Positions 34,188 to 42,087 of a DNA stretch of 64,000 nucleotides are shown here, piece by piece; positions within the stretch are counted from its first letter, which is position 1; every line of letters begins with the position of its first letter. Source of the stretch: Geodermatophilus dictyosporus (GTDB lineage Bacteria; Actinomycetota; Actinomycetes; Mycobacteriales; Geodermatophilaceae). Both the position numbers and the translations under genes were made by a program. The notes beneath the pieces are model-generated. The model was not told where the DNA came from. It saw nothing but the letters and a program-made list of their open reading frames with translations, and made no database searches. The DNA is taken from positions 620,001 through 684,000 of the forward strand of contig NZ_FOWQ01000003.1 in assembly GCF_900115505.1 (NCBI RefSeq). The letters are read 5' to 3'.

Positions 34188-34463
34188 TCAGGTCCGCCCG
34201 AGCAGCCGCGGCAGCGAGTCGAACAGGGCCTCGGTGAAGCTCACCAGCTCGGCGAGCACCCAGTTGCCCGTGACCAGCAGCGCCACGGCGACGGCGATCA
34301 TCTTCGGCACGAACGACAGCGTCGGTTCCTGGATCTGCGTCGCCGCCTGGAACAGCGAGATCAGGAAGCCGACCAGCAGCGCCGTCAGCAGGACCGGGGC
34401 GGCGACCTTGGCGGCCACCGTCATGGTCCGCACGGCGATCTCGGTGACGTCGGCGTCACTCAC
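34188..34463 (-). CDS. fliQ: Flagellar export protein FliQ
   Basis: A 91-residue protein with two membrane helices (VLLTALLVGFLISLFQAATQ and MIAVAVALLVTGNWVLAEL). The family signature region ATQIQEPTLSFVPK connects them. Its GTG start overlaps the fliP stop (GTGA), keeping the gate proteins coupled. Confidence 0.95.
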   Translation of the reverse strand: MSDADVTEIAVRTMTVAAKVAAPVLLTALLVGFLISLFQAATQIQEPTLSFVPKMIAVAVALLVTGNWVLAELVSFTEALFDSLPRLLGRT

Positions 34464-35275
34464 GTGTAGCTCCCGACGAGCGCCGTGGTGATCAGCGCCC
34501 ACCCGTCGACGACGACGAACAGCAGCAGCTTGAACGGCAGCGACACGATCGACGGCGGCACCATCATCATGCCCATCGCCATGAGCGCGGCGCTGACCAG
34601 CATGTCGAGCACCAGGAACGGGATGAACACGACCAGCCCGATGATGAAGGCGCTCTTGAGCTCGGAGAGCACGAACGCGGGCACCAGCGTCGTCATGCTG
34701 ACCGCCGCCCGGTCCGCGGGCTGCTCCTCGCCCGACAGCCCGACCATGAGCTCGAGCTCGTCGTCGCGGGTGTTGTCGAGCAGGAACTCCTTGAGCGGCA
34801 CGACCCCGGCGTCGTAGGCCTGCGTGACGGTGATCGCGCCGTCCATGTAGGGCGTGACGGCGACCTCGTTGACGTCGCTGAACACCGGGCCCATCACGAA
34901 CAGCGTCAGGAACAGCGCGATGCCGGTGAGCACCGAGTTGGGCGGGGAGGACTGCAGGCCCAGCGCGTTGCGGGTCAGCGACAGCACCACGGCGATCTTG
35001 GTGAACGAGGTGCACAGCAGCAGCACCGACGGCGCCACCGACAGCACGGTGACCGCGAGGATCAGCGTGATCGAGGTGCTCGGGCTGCCGTTGCCGACGG
35101 AGATGTCCACACCGCCGTCGACGGCGGGCACGGCCGGCGGGACCGGGGCGGTCGGCGCCGTCGGGGCGGCGGCCGCGGAGCCGGCGGCCAGCACGCCGGC
35201 CAGGCCGCAGCCCAGCAGCGCGAGCAGGACGACGCCGGCCCGGCGGAGGCGCCCGGGAGCGGGGGAGGCGCCCAT
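34460..35275 (-). CDS. fliP: Flagellar export protein FliP
   Basis: A 271-residue export gate subunit. Residues 1-37 are a cleavable signal peptide (VVLLALLGCGLAGVLAAGSA, Ala-rich cleavage region), as in many FliP proteins. TSFTKIAVVLSLTRNALG and FIPFLVLDMLVSAALMAMGM are the FliP signatures. The ATG shares one base with the fliO stop (TGATG). Confidence 0.95.
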   Translation of the reverse strand: MGASPAPGRLRRAGVVLLALLGCGLAGVLAAGSAAAAPTAPTAPVPPAVPAVDGGVDISVGNGSPSTSITLILAVTVLSVAPSVLLLCTSFTKIAVVLSLTRNALGLQSSPPNSVLTGIALFLTLFVMGPVFSDVNEVAVTPYMDGAITVTQAYDAGVVPLKEFLLDNTRDDELELMVGLSGEEQPADRAAVSMTTLVPAFVLSELKSAFIIGLVVFIPFLVLDMLVSAALMAMGMMMVPPSIVSLPFKLLLFVVVDGWALITTALVGSYT

Positions 35276-35715
35276 CAGCGGCGGACCGTCCGGTCGCGCA
35301 GCTGCGTGACGAAGGACGCCCAGCCGCCGCGGTCGAGGACCGACCCCGCCAGCGCGCCGCCCACCCGGCCGCCGGAGGTCCGGGGTGCGGACAGCGGCCC
35401 GCCGTCCTCGCCGTCGTCGCCGCTGCGCGGGGCGGGGACGCGCGCCGCGAGGGTGGCCTCCACGGCCTCCACGGCCTCGCCGTCGAGCTCGGCCAGCAGG
35501 GTGACCTGCTCCTCGGTCGCGCCGACGACGAGCACGCGGTCGGCGATGCGCACCACGTTGACCGTGCTGCTGCGGCCCAGCCGCTGGCGGGCGACGACGT
35601 CGACCAGCCCGGCGGAGGAGCCGAGGCCGCGCTTCTGCGCGACGCGGGCGGCGAACCACAGCACGCCGCCGACGAAGGCCAGCGAGAGCACCAGCCGGAT
35701 GATCATCCAGGTCAC
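35275..35715 (-). CDS. fliO: Flagellar protein FliO
   Basis: A 146-residue single-span membrane protein (IIRLVLSLAFVGGVLWFA near residue 5). A small cytoplasmic beta domain follows (VDVVARQRLGRSSTVNVVRI, VLVVGATEEQVTLLAEL). FliO assists assembly of the FliP ring. The tail is low-complexity. GTG at 35715 overlaps the fliN stop. Confidence 0.9.
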   Translation of the reverse strand: MTWMIIRLVLSLAFVGGVLWFAARVAQKRGLGSSAGLVDVVARQRLGRSSTVNVVRIADRVLVVGATEEQVTLLAELDGEAVEAVEATLAARVPAPRSGDDGEDGGPLSAPRTSGGRVGGALAGSVLDRGGWASFVTQLRDRTVRR

Positions 35716-36461
35716 GGCGCGGCCTCCCCGAGCTCGGTGGCGGCGTCGGTGACGATCTCGCTGATCCGCAGGCCGAAGTCCTCGTCGACGACGACGACCT
35801 CGCCGCGGGCGATGAGCGTGCCGTTGACCAGCAGGTCGGCCGGCGCGCTGGCGGCGCGGTCGAGCTCGACGACCTCGCCGGGGTGCAGCGAGAGCAGCTC
35901 GCCGACGGTCATCCGGGTGCGGCCGATCTCGACGGTGACCTCCATGGCCACGTGCCGCAGCAGGTCCAGGCTGCCGCGCGAGGTGCGCGGCGCGGCGTTC
36001 GGCAGCGTGACCTGCAGGGCGAGGGTGGCCTGGTGGTCGTCCCCCGCCAGCAGCGGGACCGCGACGAACATGCCCTTGTCCCGCAGCCCGTCGAGGGCGG
36101 TGACCGGGTCCTCGGTGCGCTCGGCGTCCACGCGGACCCGCCCGAGGGTGGCCGCGGCCGCCTCCAGCGCCGGGCGCAGCGCGGTGGCGACGTCCATCGG
36201 ACCGACGGGGGAGTTGTCGAGGGCCTCGACGACGTCGGCGGAGAGCACCAGGACGACGTCGCCGGAGACCTCCCCGGAGAGCCGGGCGCCGACCGCGGCG
36301 GCCGCGGCCGGCGGGAGCGGCACGGCGTCGGGGTCGGTCACGGCGGCCCCGGGCGCCAGCTCGCTGCTGGCCGGCACGAGGGCGGCCGCCGCGCGGGCGG
36401 CGGCGACCACGACGGCGGTGATCGTCTCCGAGGCCTGGGTGTGGTCGAGGGTGGCGGTCAT
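35712..36461 (-). CDS. fliN: Flagellar motor switch protein FliN (FliY-like, extended)
   Basis: A C-ring subunit. The C-terminal ~80 residues are the SpoA domain (VAMEVTVEIGRTRMTVGELL, LHPGEVVELDRAA, LVNGTLIARGEVVVVDEDFG). The preceding ~160 residues resemble the CheC-like part of FliY-type proteins (VVEALDNSPVGPMDVATALR), so it may be longer than needed for the ring alone. Phosphatase residues for CheY-P could not be identified confidently. GTG at 36461 overlaps the fliM stop. Confidence 0.93.
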   Translation of the reverse strand: MTATLDHTQASETITAVVVAAARAAAALVPASSELAPGAAVTDPDAVPLPPAAAAAVGARLSGEVSGDVVLVLSADVVEALDNSPVGPMDVATALRPALEAAAATLGRVRVDAERTEDPVTALDGLRDKGMFVAVPLLAGDDHQATLALQVTLPNAAPRTSRGSLDLLRHVAMEVTVEIGRTRMTVGELLSLHPGEVVELDRAASAPADLLVNGTLIARGEVVVVDEDFGLRISEIVTDAATELGEAAP

Positions 36462-37426
36462 GCGGGGTCCTTCACGGCCGACGGGGTGGGGACGATGGCG
36501 GCGGCCAGCCGACGCCGGTGGTTGCTGGCGATCGCGTGGGCGAACGTGACGTCGTTGGTGGTGACCTCCAGCGGCGCGTCGCGCGGGTGGCGCAGCAGCA
36601 GCACGTCGCCGACGGTCAGCGACAGCAGGTCCTCGGAGGAGACCTCCAGGGGCGTGAAGCGCACGCTCACGTCGACCGGGACGAGCTCGAGGCGCTCGCT
36701 CAGGGCCTCGGCGGCGCGCTGGCGCTCCCGCTGCGCCGACTCCGACAGCTGCGGGGAGGCGGCGTCGGACAGCGCGGGCGCGAAGGAGGAGAACGGCAGC
36801 ACCAGCGAGGCGGCGCCCTCCCGCGTGCCGAGCGACAGCGTGAAGCGGGCGACCATCACCGTGTCCGAGCCGGCGGCGGCCTGGGCGAGGGCCGGGTCGT
36901 ACTCGATGCCGTCGGAGACCGGCCGCACGTCGGCGACGTGGGTGAAGGCGGCGGCGAACTCCTGCAGCAGCCGGGTGAGCAGCTGGCCGGTGATGGTGGT
37001 CTCCATCGTCGTCAGCGGCCGCTCGGGTTGCTGCGCGGCGCCGGAGCCGCCGAGCATGTGGTCGACGGTGGCCATCGCGAGGTCGAGCGGGTAGGCCAGC
37101 AGGCCCTTGCCGGCCAGCGGCTCGATGGTGAACGTCGACAGGAAGAAGGGCTTGGGCAGCGTCGCGACGTAGTCGTCGTAGGAGTGCTGCTCGATGCCCA
37201 GCAGCTCCAGGCGCGCGCCGGTGCGCAGCATCGTCGTCAGGACCGTCGTCGCCTGGCGGGCGAAGGCCTCCTGCGCGATCTGCAGCACCCGCACGTGCTC
37301 CCGGGAGAGCTTGGTCGGGCGGCGGAAGTCGTAGGTGCGGGGGGCACCTCGCCGGCTGCGGCCGCCCACGGCCGGCGACTGCGGACCGGGCCCGCTGGGG
37401 GCGGTCGGCATCTCGGGGCGGGTCAC
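36458..37426 (-). CDS. fliM: Flagellar motor switch protein FliM
   Basis: A 322-residue C-ring protein linking FliG to FliN. The middle domain begins RPTKLSREHVRVLQIAQEAF and includes LLAYPLDLAMATVDHMLGG. The C-terminal SpoA domain holds LSLTVGDVLLLRHP. The N-terminal EIDALL-type CheY-binding motif is not seen in the first 25 residues, which are Pro/Gly-rich. A FliA-type -10 ends only 7 bases before the GTG, so the transcript may be leaderless. Confidence 0.95.
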   Translation of the reverse strand: MTRPEMPTAPSGPGPQSPAVGGRSRRGAPRTYDFRRPTKLSREHVRVLQIAQEAFARQATTVLTTMLRTGARLELLGIEQHSYDDYVATLPKPFFLSTFTIEPLAGKGLLAYPLDLAMATVDHMLGGSGAAQQPERPLTTMETTITGQLLTRLLQEFAAAFTHVADVRPVSDGIEYDPALAQAAAGSDTVMVARFTLSLGTREGAASLVLPFSSFAPALSDAASPQLSESAQRERQRAAEALSERLELVPVDVSVRFTPLEVSSEDLLSLTVGDVLLLRHPRDAPLEVTTNDVTFAHAIASNHRRRLAAAIVPTPSAVKDPA

Positions 37427-37433
37427 GGGTCCC

Positions 37434-37461
37434 TCATCGGCGGGGCCGGAACGCGAACTGA
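37434..37461 (-). promoter_or_regulatory. Candidate FliA-type promoter of fliM
   Basis: Read on the minus strand: TCAG (37461-37458), 16 bases, GCCGATGA (37441-37434). The -10 element equals that of the flgB promoter, and the spacing equals the four sister sites. The -35 overlaps the hairpin at 37458-37488. Start of transcription would fall at or next to the fliM GTG. Confidence 0.55.
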
Positions 37462-37488
37462 CCGGCGGCGCGGTGCGCCGCCGGTCAG
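37458..37488. terminator. Perfect 14-base hairpin between fliL and fliM
   Basis: CTGACCGGCGGCGC pairs with GCGCCGCCGGTCAG around a GGT loop. Together with the hairpin at 37542-37579 it fills most of the 169-base gap. It may stop unrelated transcription before the fliM promoter or moderate expression. Confidence 0.55.
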
Positions 37489-37541
37489 CCGGGGAGGGTG
37501 TGACGCCTGGTGCGCCGGGAGGTCGCTGGGGTGTGACGGGT

Positions 37542-37579
37542 GGGGCCAGGGCCCACCGGGTGGTCCGGTGGGAGGCCCC
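37542..37579 (-). terminator. Nested hairpin after fliL
   Basis: CCCACCGG/CCGGTGGG with a 5-base loop sits inside an outer GGGGCC/GGCCCC pair, starting 17 bases past the fliL stop. This is a likely terminator of the flbD-motA-motB-fliL unit; no T-tract is present. Confidence 0.6.
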
Positions 37580-37595
37580 GCGGCGTCACGCGGCC

Positions 37596-38081
37596 TTACT
37601 GGGTCACGTACTCGGTGAGGTAGACGTGCATGACCATCGGGACGCCCTCCTCGGTGTAGGCCTCGACGATCTGCTGCTCCAGCGACTCCTTGAGCGCCTC
37701 GCGGGCGCCGGTGACGTCGGCCGGCTGGGCCTGCGAGTAGGTGGCGATGAGGATGTCGAGGGCCTTGGAGCCGTCGACGCCGCCGCTGCCGTGCCCGCCG
37801 GCGGCGGCGTCCGCGGTGTACTCCAGGGTGATGCCGATCTTGAGGTAGCCGCCGCCGGCGAGGTTGACCGCGACGGGCTCCAGCGCGGTGTACCCGCCGT
37901 GCTCGGGCACCACGGCCTCGGCCTCCTCGCTGCCGGCGAAGAGGAGGAAGTAGGCGGCGGCACCGGCCACGACCAGGAGCGCGGCCACGACGACGAGCAG
38001 CTTCTTCTTGCCGCCGCCCTTGGCCTCCTCGCCGTCCTCGGCGTCCTTGGCGGCCTTCTTGTCCTTGGTCCTGGTGCTCAC
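37596..38081 (-). CDS. fliL: Flagellar basal body protein FliL
   Basis: A 161-residue stator-associated protein. A Lys-rich cytoplasmic start is followed by one membrane helix (KLLVVVAALLVVAGAAAYFL, residues 28-47). The periplasm-facing domain ends YLTEYVTQ, the usual FliL end. GTG at 38081 overlaps the motB stop (GTGA), tying it to the stator genes. Confidence 0.92.
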   Translation of the reverse strand: MSTRTKDKKAAKDAEDGEEAKGGGKKKLLVVVAALLVVAGAAAYFLLFAGSEEAEAVVPEHGGYTALEPVAVNLAGGGYLKIGITLEYTADAAAGGHGSGGVDGSKALDILIATYSQAQPADVTGAREALKESLEQQIVEAYTEEGVPMVMHVYLTEYVTQ

Positions 38082-38983
38082 GGGGTGCCTTCCTGTGCGG
38101 GTGCGTCGAGGCCGGGCAGCAGCTGGCGGGCCTCGGCGGAGGCGTCGGACACCACGACGATGTCGACGCGGCGGTTGACGGTGATGGCGCTGGGGTCGCT
38201 CTCCGGCACCAGGGGGCGGGTGTCGGAGTAGCCCGTGCCGGACAGCCGGTCCTGCGGCACGCCGCCGGCGGCGAGGTACCGGACGACGGTGGTGGCCCGG
38301 TAGGCCGAGAGCTCCCAGTTCGACGGCCACTGCCCGCCGGGGGTGACCGGCAGGTGGTTGGCGTGGCCCTCGACCCCGATCTGGTTGGGCAGGGCGGCCA
38401 GCGTCGGGGCGACGGCGTCGAGGACGTCGCGGCCCTGGGGCTGCAGGTCGGCCTCCTCGGGGGCGAAGAGCACCGGGTCGGACACGATGTGCACGACCAG
38501 GCCGCGCTCGTCGATCTCGTAGCGCGCCTTGCCGGCGTGACCGGCCGCGGCGAGCGCGGCGTCGATCGCGTCCCGCGCGGCGGCGAGGTCGTCGTACTCG
38601 GCCTGCGCCTCGGCGGCCACGCGGCCGGCCTCCTCGGCGGCGGCCTGGGCGGCCGCGGCGTCGACCGACTCCTGCTCGGCGGGAGCCGGCGGGATCTGCA
38701 CGTCGACGGCGGCGTCGAGGGCGTCGAGCACCGAGGCGTCCGGGTTGCTCGCCGACCCCTGCACCGCGCTGACCGGGGCGCCGAAGGCCTCGGACAGGCC
38801 GCTGGCCAGGGCGGCGAACTTCGCCTTGTCCACCTGGCTCATGGCGAAGAGCACCACGAACAGCACCAGGAGCAGCGTCATCATGTCCGCGTAGGACACC
38901 AGCCACCGCTCGTGGTTCTCGTGCTCCTCGTGCTCGGGGTGCTTCTTGCCCCGGCGGCCGCCGTGGCCGCCGCCGGAGCTCAT
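38078..38983 (-). CDS. motB: Flagellar motor protein MotB
   Basis: The stator subunit that anchors to peptidoglycan. The membrane segment RWLVSYADMMTLLLVLFVVLFAM (residues 27-49, split here only for naming) contains the proton-binding Asp of YADM. The C-terminal OmpA-like domain has VEGHANHLPV, SAYRATTVVRYL and NRRVDIVV. About 90 residues between the plug and OmpA domain are Ala/Glu-rich and coiled. The N-terminus is unusually His-rich (HPEHEEHENHE). The ATG overlaps the motA stop. Confidence 0.95.
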   Translation of the reverse strand: MSSGGGHGGRRGKKHPEHEEHENHERWLVSYADMMTLLLVLFVVLFAMSQVDKAKFAALASGLSEAFGAPVSAVQGSASNPDASVLDALDAAVDVQIPPAPAEQESVDAAAAQAAAEEAGRVAAEAQAEYDDLAAARDAIDAALAAAGHAGKARYEIDERGLVVHIVSDPVLFAPEEADLQPQGRDVLDAVAPTLAALPNQIGVEGHANHLPVTPGGQWPSNWELSAYRATTVVRYLAAGGVPQDRLSGTGYSDTRPLVPESDPSAITVNRRVDIVVVSDASAEARQLLPGLDAPAQEGTP

Positions 38984-39750
38984 GCCGCCTCCTTGGCGAC
39001 CTCACTGGGCGGGATCAGCGAGTTGAGCTTGAGCCGCACCGCGCGGGGGCTGGTGCCGGCCTGGATCTCGGAGATGCCCTCGACGAGCAGCTCCATCTGC
39101 GCGGCCTGCAGCTCGCTGACCCGCAGGATCTTCGCGCCCATCGGCAGGAACCAGAAGTTGGCCGCCATGACGCCCCACAGCGTGGCGACGAACGCGGCGG
39201 CGATCATCGGCCCGAGCGCCTCGGGGTTGCTGAGGTTCCCCATGACGTTCATCAGGCCGACGATGCAGCCGACGATGCCGATGGTCGGCGCGTAGCCGCC
39301 CATCGTGTTCATGAACTTGGCGGCGACCTTGTCCTCGGCCTTCTTGGCGGCGATCTCGCTCTCCAGGACGGCGCGCAGCTCCTCGGGGTCGGTGCCGTCG
39401 ATGCCCATCTGCAGGCCGCGCTTGAGGAACGGGTCCTCGATCGCCTTGACCTGCGCCTCGAGCGCGAGCAGGCCCTCCTTGCGGGCCTTCTCGGCGAGGG
39501 TCACCAGCGTCTGGATCTGCTCGGTCGCCGGCGGCACCTTCGCCGGCATGACGGCCAGCTTGAACCAGCCGCCCATCTTCGACAGGTCGCTCATCGTCTG
39601 GCCCGACATCGCCGCGCCGAAGGTGGCGACGATGACCAGGATGATGGCCGGCAGGAAGATCAGCGACGACGGGTCGGCGCCCTCCATGACCATGAAGGCC
39701 AGCAGGGCGACGAGCGAGATGACGAACCCGATGAGGGTCGAGGGGTCCAC
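38980..39750 (-). CDS. motA: Flagellar motor protein MotA
   Basis: A 256-residue stator subunit forming the ion channel with MotB. It has four membrane helices: two at the N-terminus (LIGFVISLVALLAFMVMEGA) and two near residues 145-205 (YAPTIGIVGCIVGLMNVMGN and FVATLWGVMAANFWFLPMG). The cytoplasmic loop between them is rich in charged residues that contact FliG. The start is GTG at 39750, 3 bases after the flbD stop. Confidence 0.95.
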   Translation of the reverse strand: MDPSTLIGFVISLVALLAFMVMEGADPSSLIFLPAIILVIVATFGAAMSGQTMSDLSKMGGWFKLAVMPAKVPPATEQIQTLVTLAEKARKEGLLALEAQVKAIEDPFLKRGLQMGIDGTDPEELRAVLESEIAAKKAEDKVAAKFMNTMGGYAPTIGIVGCIVGLMNVMGNLSNPEALGPMIAAAFVATLWGVMAANFWFLPMGAKILRVSELQAAQMELLVEGISEIQAGTSPRAVRLKLNSLIPPSEVAKEAA

Positions 39751-39753
39751 GGG

Positions 39754-40038
39754 TCAGCGCTCCTCGCGGGCCGGGAACGGCACGACCGACGCGCGCGGGG
39801 CGTCGTCGCCGGGCGTGCTGGGCGTGCGGTAGGTGCCGCGGTCCATCGCGTAGGCGGTGGCGAGGATGCTCGCGCGGTACTCGCGGATCTCGTCGAGGAC
39901 GTCGTCGACCGCCTCGGACACGATGTACTTGTGGCCGTCGACCAGGAACAGGACGGTGTCGGGGTGGCCCTCGACCCGCTCGATGAGGTCGGGGTTGAGC
40001 GCGAAGTGCTCCCCGTTCAGGCGCGTCACTCGGATCAC
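39754..40038 (-). CDS. flbD: FlbD family protein
   Basis: A 94-residue protein of the FlbD family often found ahead of motA in Gram-positive flagellar operons. The conserved core is VTRLNGEHFALNPDLIERVE followed by LVDGHKYIVSEAVDDVLD. It is unrelated to the Caulobacter FlbD regulator; its role is unknown. AAGGA lies 8 bases before the GTG at 40038. A FliA-type promoter lies about 60 bases upstream. Confidence 0.88.
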   Translation of the reverse strand: MIRVTRLNGEHFALNPDLIERVEGHPDTVLFLVDGHKYIVSEAVDDVLDEIREYRASILATAYAMDRGTYRTPSTPGDDAPRASVVPFPAREER

Positions 40039-40097
40039 GGCGGGTCCTTGCTCGATCGGGGGTGGGGAGGCGACCGCGGCGTCGCCGGTCGCAGAGA

Positions 40098-40125
40098 CCA
40101 TCGGCCCTGCGTGCGGGCTGCTTGA
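40098..40125 (-). promoter_or_regulatory. Candidate FliA-type promoter of flbD-motA-motB-fliL
   Basis: On the minus strand: TCAA (40125-40122), exactly 16 bases, GCCGATGG (40105-40098). It matches the layout of four other sites in this locus and the FliA/WhiG consensus. It stands about 60 bases before flbD and separates the stator genes from flgE transcription. Confidence 0.65.
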
Positions 40126-40213
40126 GCCGAACACCGGCCGCCGCATCCCCCTCCCGGGTGAGCCGGCACCGCGTCCCCGCACGTCACAGCAGCACCGGCG
40201 GGCGGCGGGGTCC

Positions 40214-40273
40214 GCGGGCCGGTTCCGCGCTCCCCGGGCGCGATCGCACCCGCGGGACGCGGAACCGGCCCGC
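40214..40273. repeat. 16-base perfect inverted repeat downstream of flgE
   Basis: GCGGGCCGGTTCCGCG (40214-40229) and CGCGGAACCGGCCCGC (40258-40273) surround a 28-base centre. It lies in the 303-base flgE-flbD gap, behind the terminator at 40296-40331. It could be a second terminator or a protein-binding site; nothing in the gap looks coding. Confidence 0.7.
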
Positions 40274-40295
40274 ACAGCCGCGCCCCACGACGCGA

Positions 40296-40331
40296 CGCGG
40301 CCCGGCACCCGAGATCGGGTGCCGGGCCGCG
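40296..40331 (-). terminator. Strong terminator after flgE
   Basis: CGCGGCCCGGCACCCGA and its complement TCGGGTGCCGGGCCGCG form a 17-base perfect stem with a 2-base centre, 11 bases past the flgE stop. This marks the end of the flgB-to-flgE unit. Confidence 0.8.
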
Positions 40332-40341
40332 ACGTGGGTCC

Positions 40342-41592
40342 TCAGCGCTTCAGGTTGACCAGGTCCTGCAGGATCTCGTCGGAGCTGGTGATCACGCGGC
40401 TGTTCGCCTGGAAGCCGCGCTGGGCGACGATCAGGCCGGTGAACTCCTCGGCGAGGTCGACGTTGGACATCTCCAGCGCCCCGGCGGTCAGCGAGCCGCG
40501 GCCACCGCTGCCGGCCTCGCCGATGACGGCCTGGCCGGAGTTGTCGCCCACCCGGTAGCTGGTGTTGCCGGCCTTGGACAGGCCGCTGGGGTTGGCGAAG
40601 GTGGCCAGCGCCAGCTTGCCGATCGGCTCGCGGATGCTGTTGGAGTAGACGCCGACGATCGTGCCGTCGTTGGACAGCGAGATCGACTGCAGCGTGCCCA
40701 TGGCGTTGCCGTCGACGTCGTCGGGGGTCAGCGCGGTCTTGCCGCCGAACTGGCGCAGCGTCGAGATGTCGATGTCGGGCGACGCGGCCAGGCCGGTGGC
40801 GGGGTCGCGCCAGCTGGGCGCCATGGCCGCCGACGGGGCGAACGAGAACGTGCCGATCGAGGGCACGCCGGTGGCCGGGTCGAAGGTGACCGAGGCCGTC
40901 GACGGCGTCGTCGCCAGGGGAGCGCCGTTCTCGTCGCTGACCGCCAGCGACCACTCGTTGGGCGTGGCGGTCTTGGTGAACGCCAGGGTGATCTGGTGCG
41001 CGCCGCCCAGCGAGTCGTACATCGTCATCTGGGACTGCGCCTGGGTGCCGGCGGTGGCGTCCTTGGACAGGTTGCCGGTCAGCGTGCCGCGGGTGCTGGG
41101 CTCCGGCGCCATGACCTGGCCGAACGGGATGGTCAGCGGGCCGATCGGGCCGTTGGAGGAGACCGCGCCGTCCTGCGCCATCCAGCCCATCAGCTGGGCG
41201 CCGTCGGGGGTGACCAGGTTGCCGACCCCGTCGTAGTCGAAGGACCCGGCGCGGGTGAACAGCGTCTCGTTGCCCTGGCTGGTCACGAAGAAGCCGTCGC
41301 CGCTGATCATGAAGTCGGTCGAGCGGCCGGTGTTCTGGGTGGAGCCCTGGCCGAAGTTGGTCGTGATGCCGGCGACCTTGACGCCGAGGCCGACCTGCGC
41401 GGGGTTGGTGCCGCCGGACTGCGCGGTCGGCGACGAGCCGTTGCGGATGACCTGGGACAGGGTGTCCTCGAAGACGGTCTGGGACGACTTGAAGCCCACC
41501 GTGTTGACGTTGGCGATGTTGTTGCCGGTGACGTCGAGCTTGGTCTGGTGGGCGCGCAGGCCGGAGATGGCCGAGAACATCGAGCGGAGCAC
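40342..41592 (-). CDS. flgE: Flagellar hook protein FlgE
   Basis: A 416-residue axial protein. The N-terminal rod-family motif is MFSAISGLRAHQTKLDVTGN with IANVNTVGFKSSQ following. The C-terminal helix is ANSRVITSSDEILQDLVNLK. The middle part is the hook domain. It is the only FlgE/F/G-type protein in the window, so it may also cover part of the distal rod. GTG at 41592 with AGGA upstream; ATG at 41580 is an alternative. It follows flgD. Confidence 0.95.
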   Translation of the reverse strand: MLRSMFSAISGLRAHQTKLDVTGNNIANVNTVGFKSSQTVFEDTLSQVIRNGSSPTAQSGGTNPAQVGLGVKVAGITTNFGQGSTQNTGRSTDFMISGDGFFVTSQGNETLFTRAGSFDYDGVGNLVTPDGAQLMGWMAQDGAVSSNGPIGPLTIPFGQVMAPEPSTRGTLTGNLSKDATAGTQAQSQMTMYDSLGGAHQITLAFTKTATPNEWSLAVSDENGAPLATTPSTASVTFDPATGVPSIGTFSFAPSAAMAPSWRDPATGLAASPDIDISTLRQFGGKTALTPDDVDGNAMGTLQSISLSNDGTIVGVYSNSIREPIGKLALATFANPSGLSKAGNTSYRVGDNSGQAVIGEAGSGGRGSLTAGALEMSNVDLAEEFTGLIVAQRGFQANSRVITSSDEILQDLVNLKR

Positions 41593-41652
41593 GGGGAGGT
41601 CCTCTCAGGAGGGGAGAGCGGGGTCGGGAGGGCCCTGCGGGAGGGCCCGGGT

Positions 41653-42075
41653 TCAGGACGGGAGGGAGATCTCGGTCAACCGGCCGAGGGGCACCTCGGC
41701 GCCGCCGATCACCGCGCTCGGCTCGTCGCCGGCGAACCGGACGGAGGAGACCGTGCCGGTCCGCGTCGTCCCGTCCTCGGCGGTCCAGCTCACGCTGTGG
41801 CCGACGAGCGCCCCGGCGGACAGGGAGCGCTGCAGGGCGAGCAGCGAGGCGTTCTGCGAGGCGATCTCCTCGAGCTTCTCGACCTGGGTGAAGGTCGCCG
41901 TCTGCGACATGAACTCGGTCGTGCTCGTGGGGTTGCCGGGGTCCTGGTAGCGCATCTGGGCGACCAGCAGCTGCAGGAACGTGTCCTTGCCCATCTGGTC
42001 GGTGCGCTGCAGCGAGGTCGTGGCGGTGGGCGTCACGGCCGGGCTGGTGCCCACCCCGGTCACGGGCGTGGTCAT
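41653..42075 (-). CDS. flgD: Flagellar hook capping protein FlgD
   Basis: A 140-residue scaffold for hook assembly. The N-terminal export and cap region reads DTFLQLLVAQMRYQDPGNPT with EFMSQTATFTQVEKLEEI following. The C-terminal part is short (LVGHSVSWTAEDGTTRTG), so it lacks the full Tudor/FnIII domains of enterobacterial FlgD, as is usual in Gram-positives. It lies between fliK and flgE as expected. Confidence 0.94.
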   Translation of the reverse strand: MTTPVTGVGTSPAVTPTATTSLQRTDQMGKDTFLQLLVAQMRYQDPGNPTSTTEFMSQTATFTQVEKLEEIASQNASLLALQRSLSAGALVGHSVSWTAEDGTTRTGTVSSVRFAGDEPSAVIGGAEVPLGRLTEISLPS

Positions 42076-42087
42076 CGTCGGCTCCTC

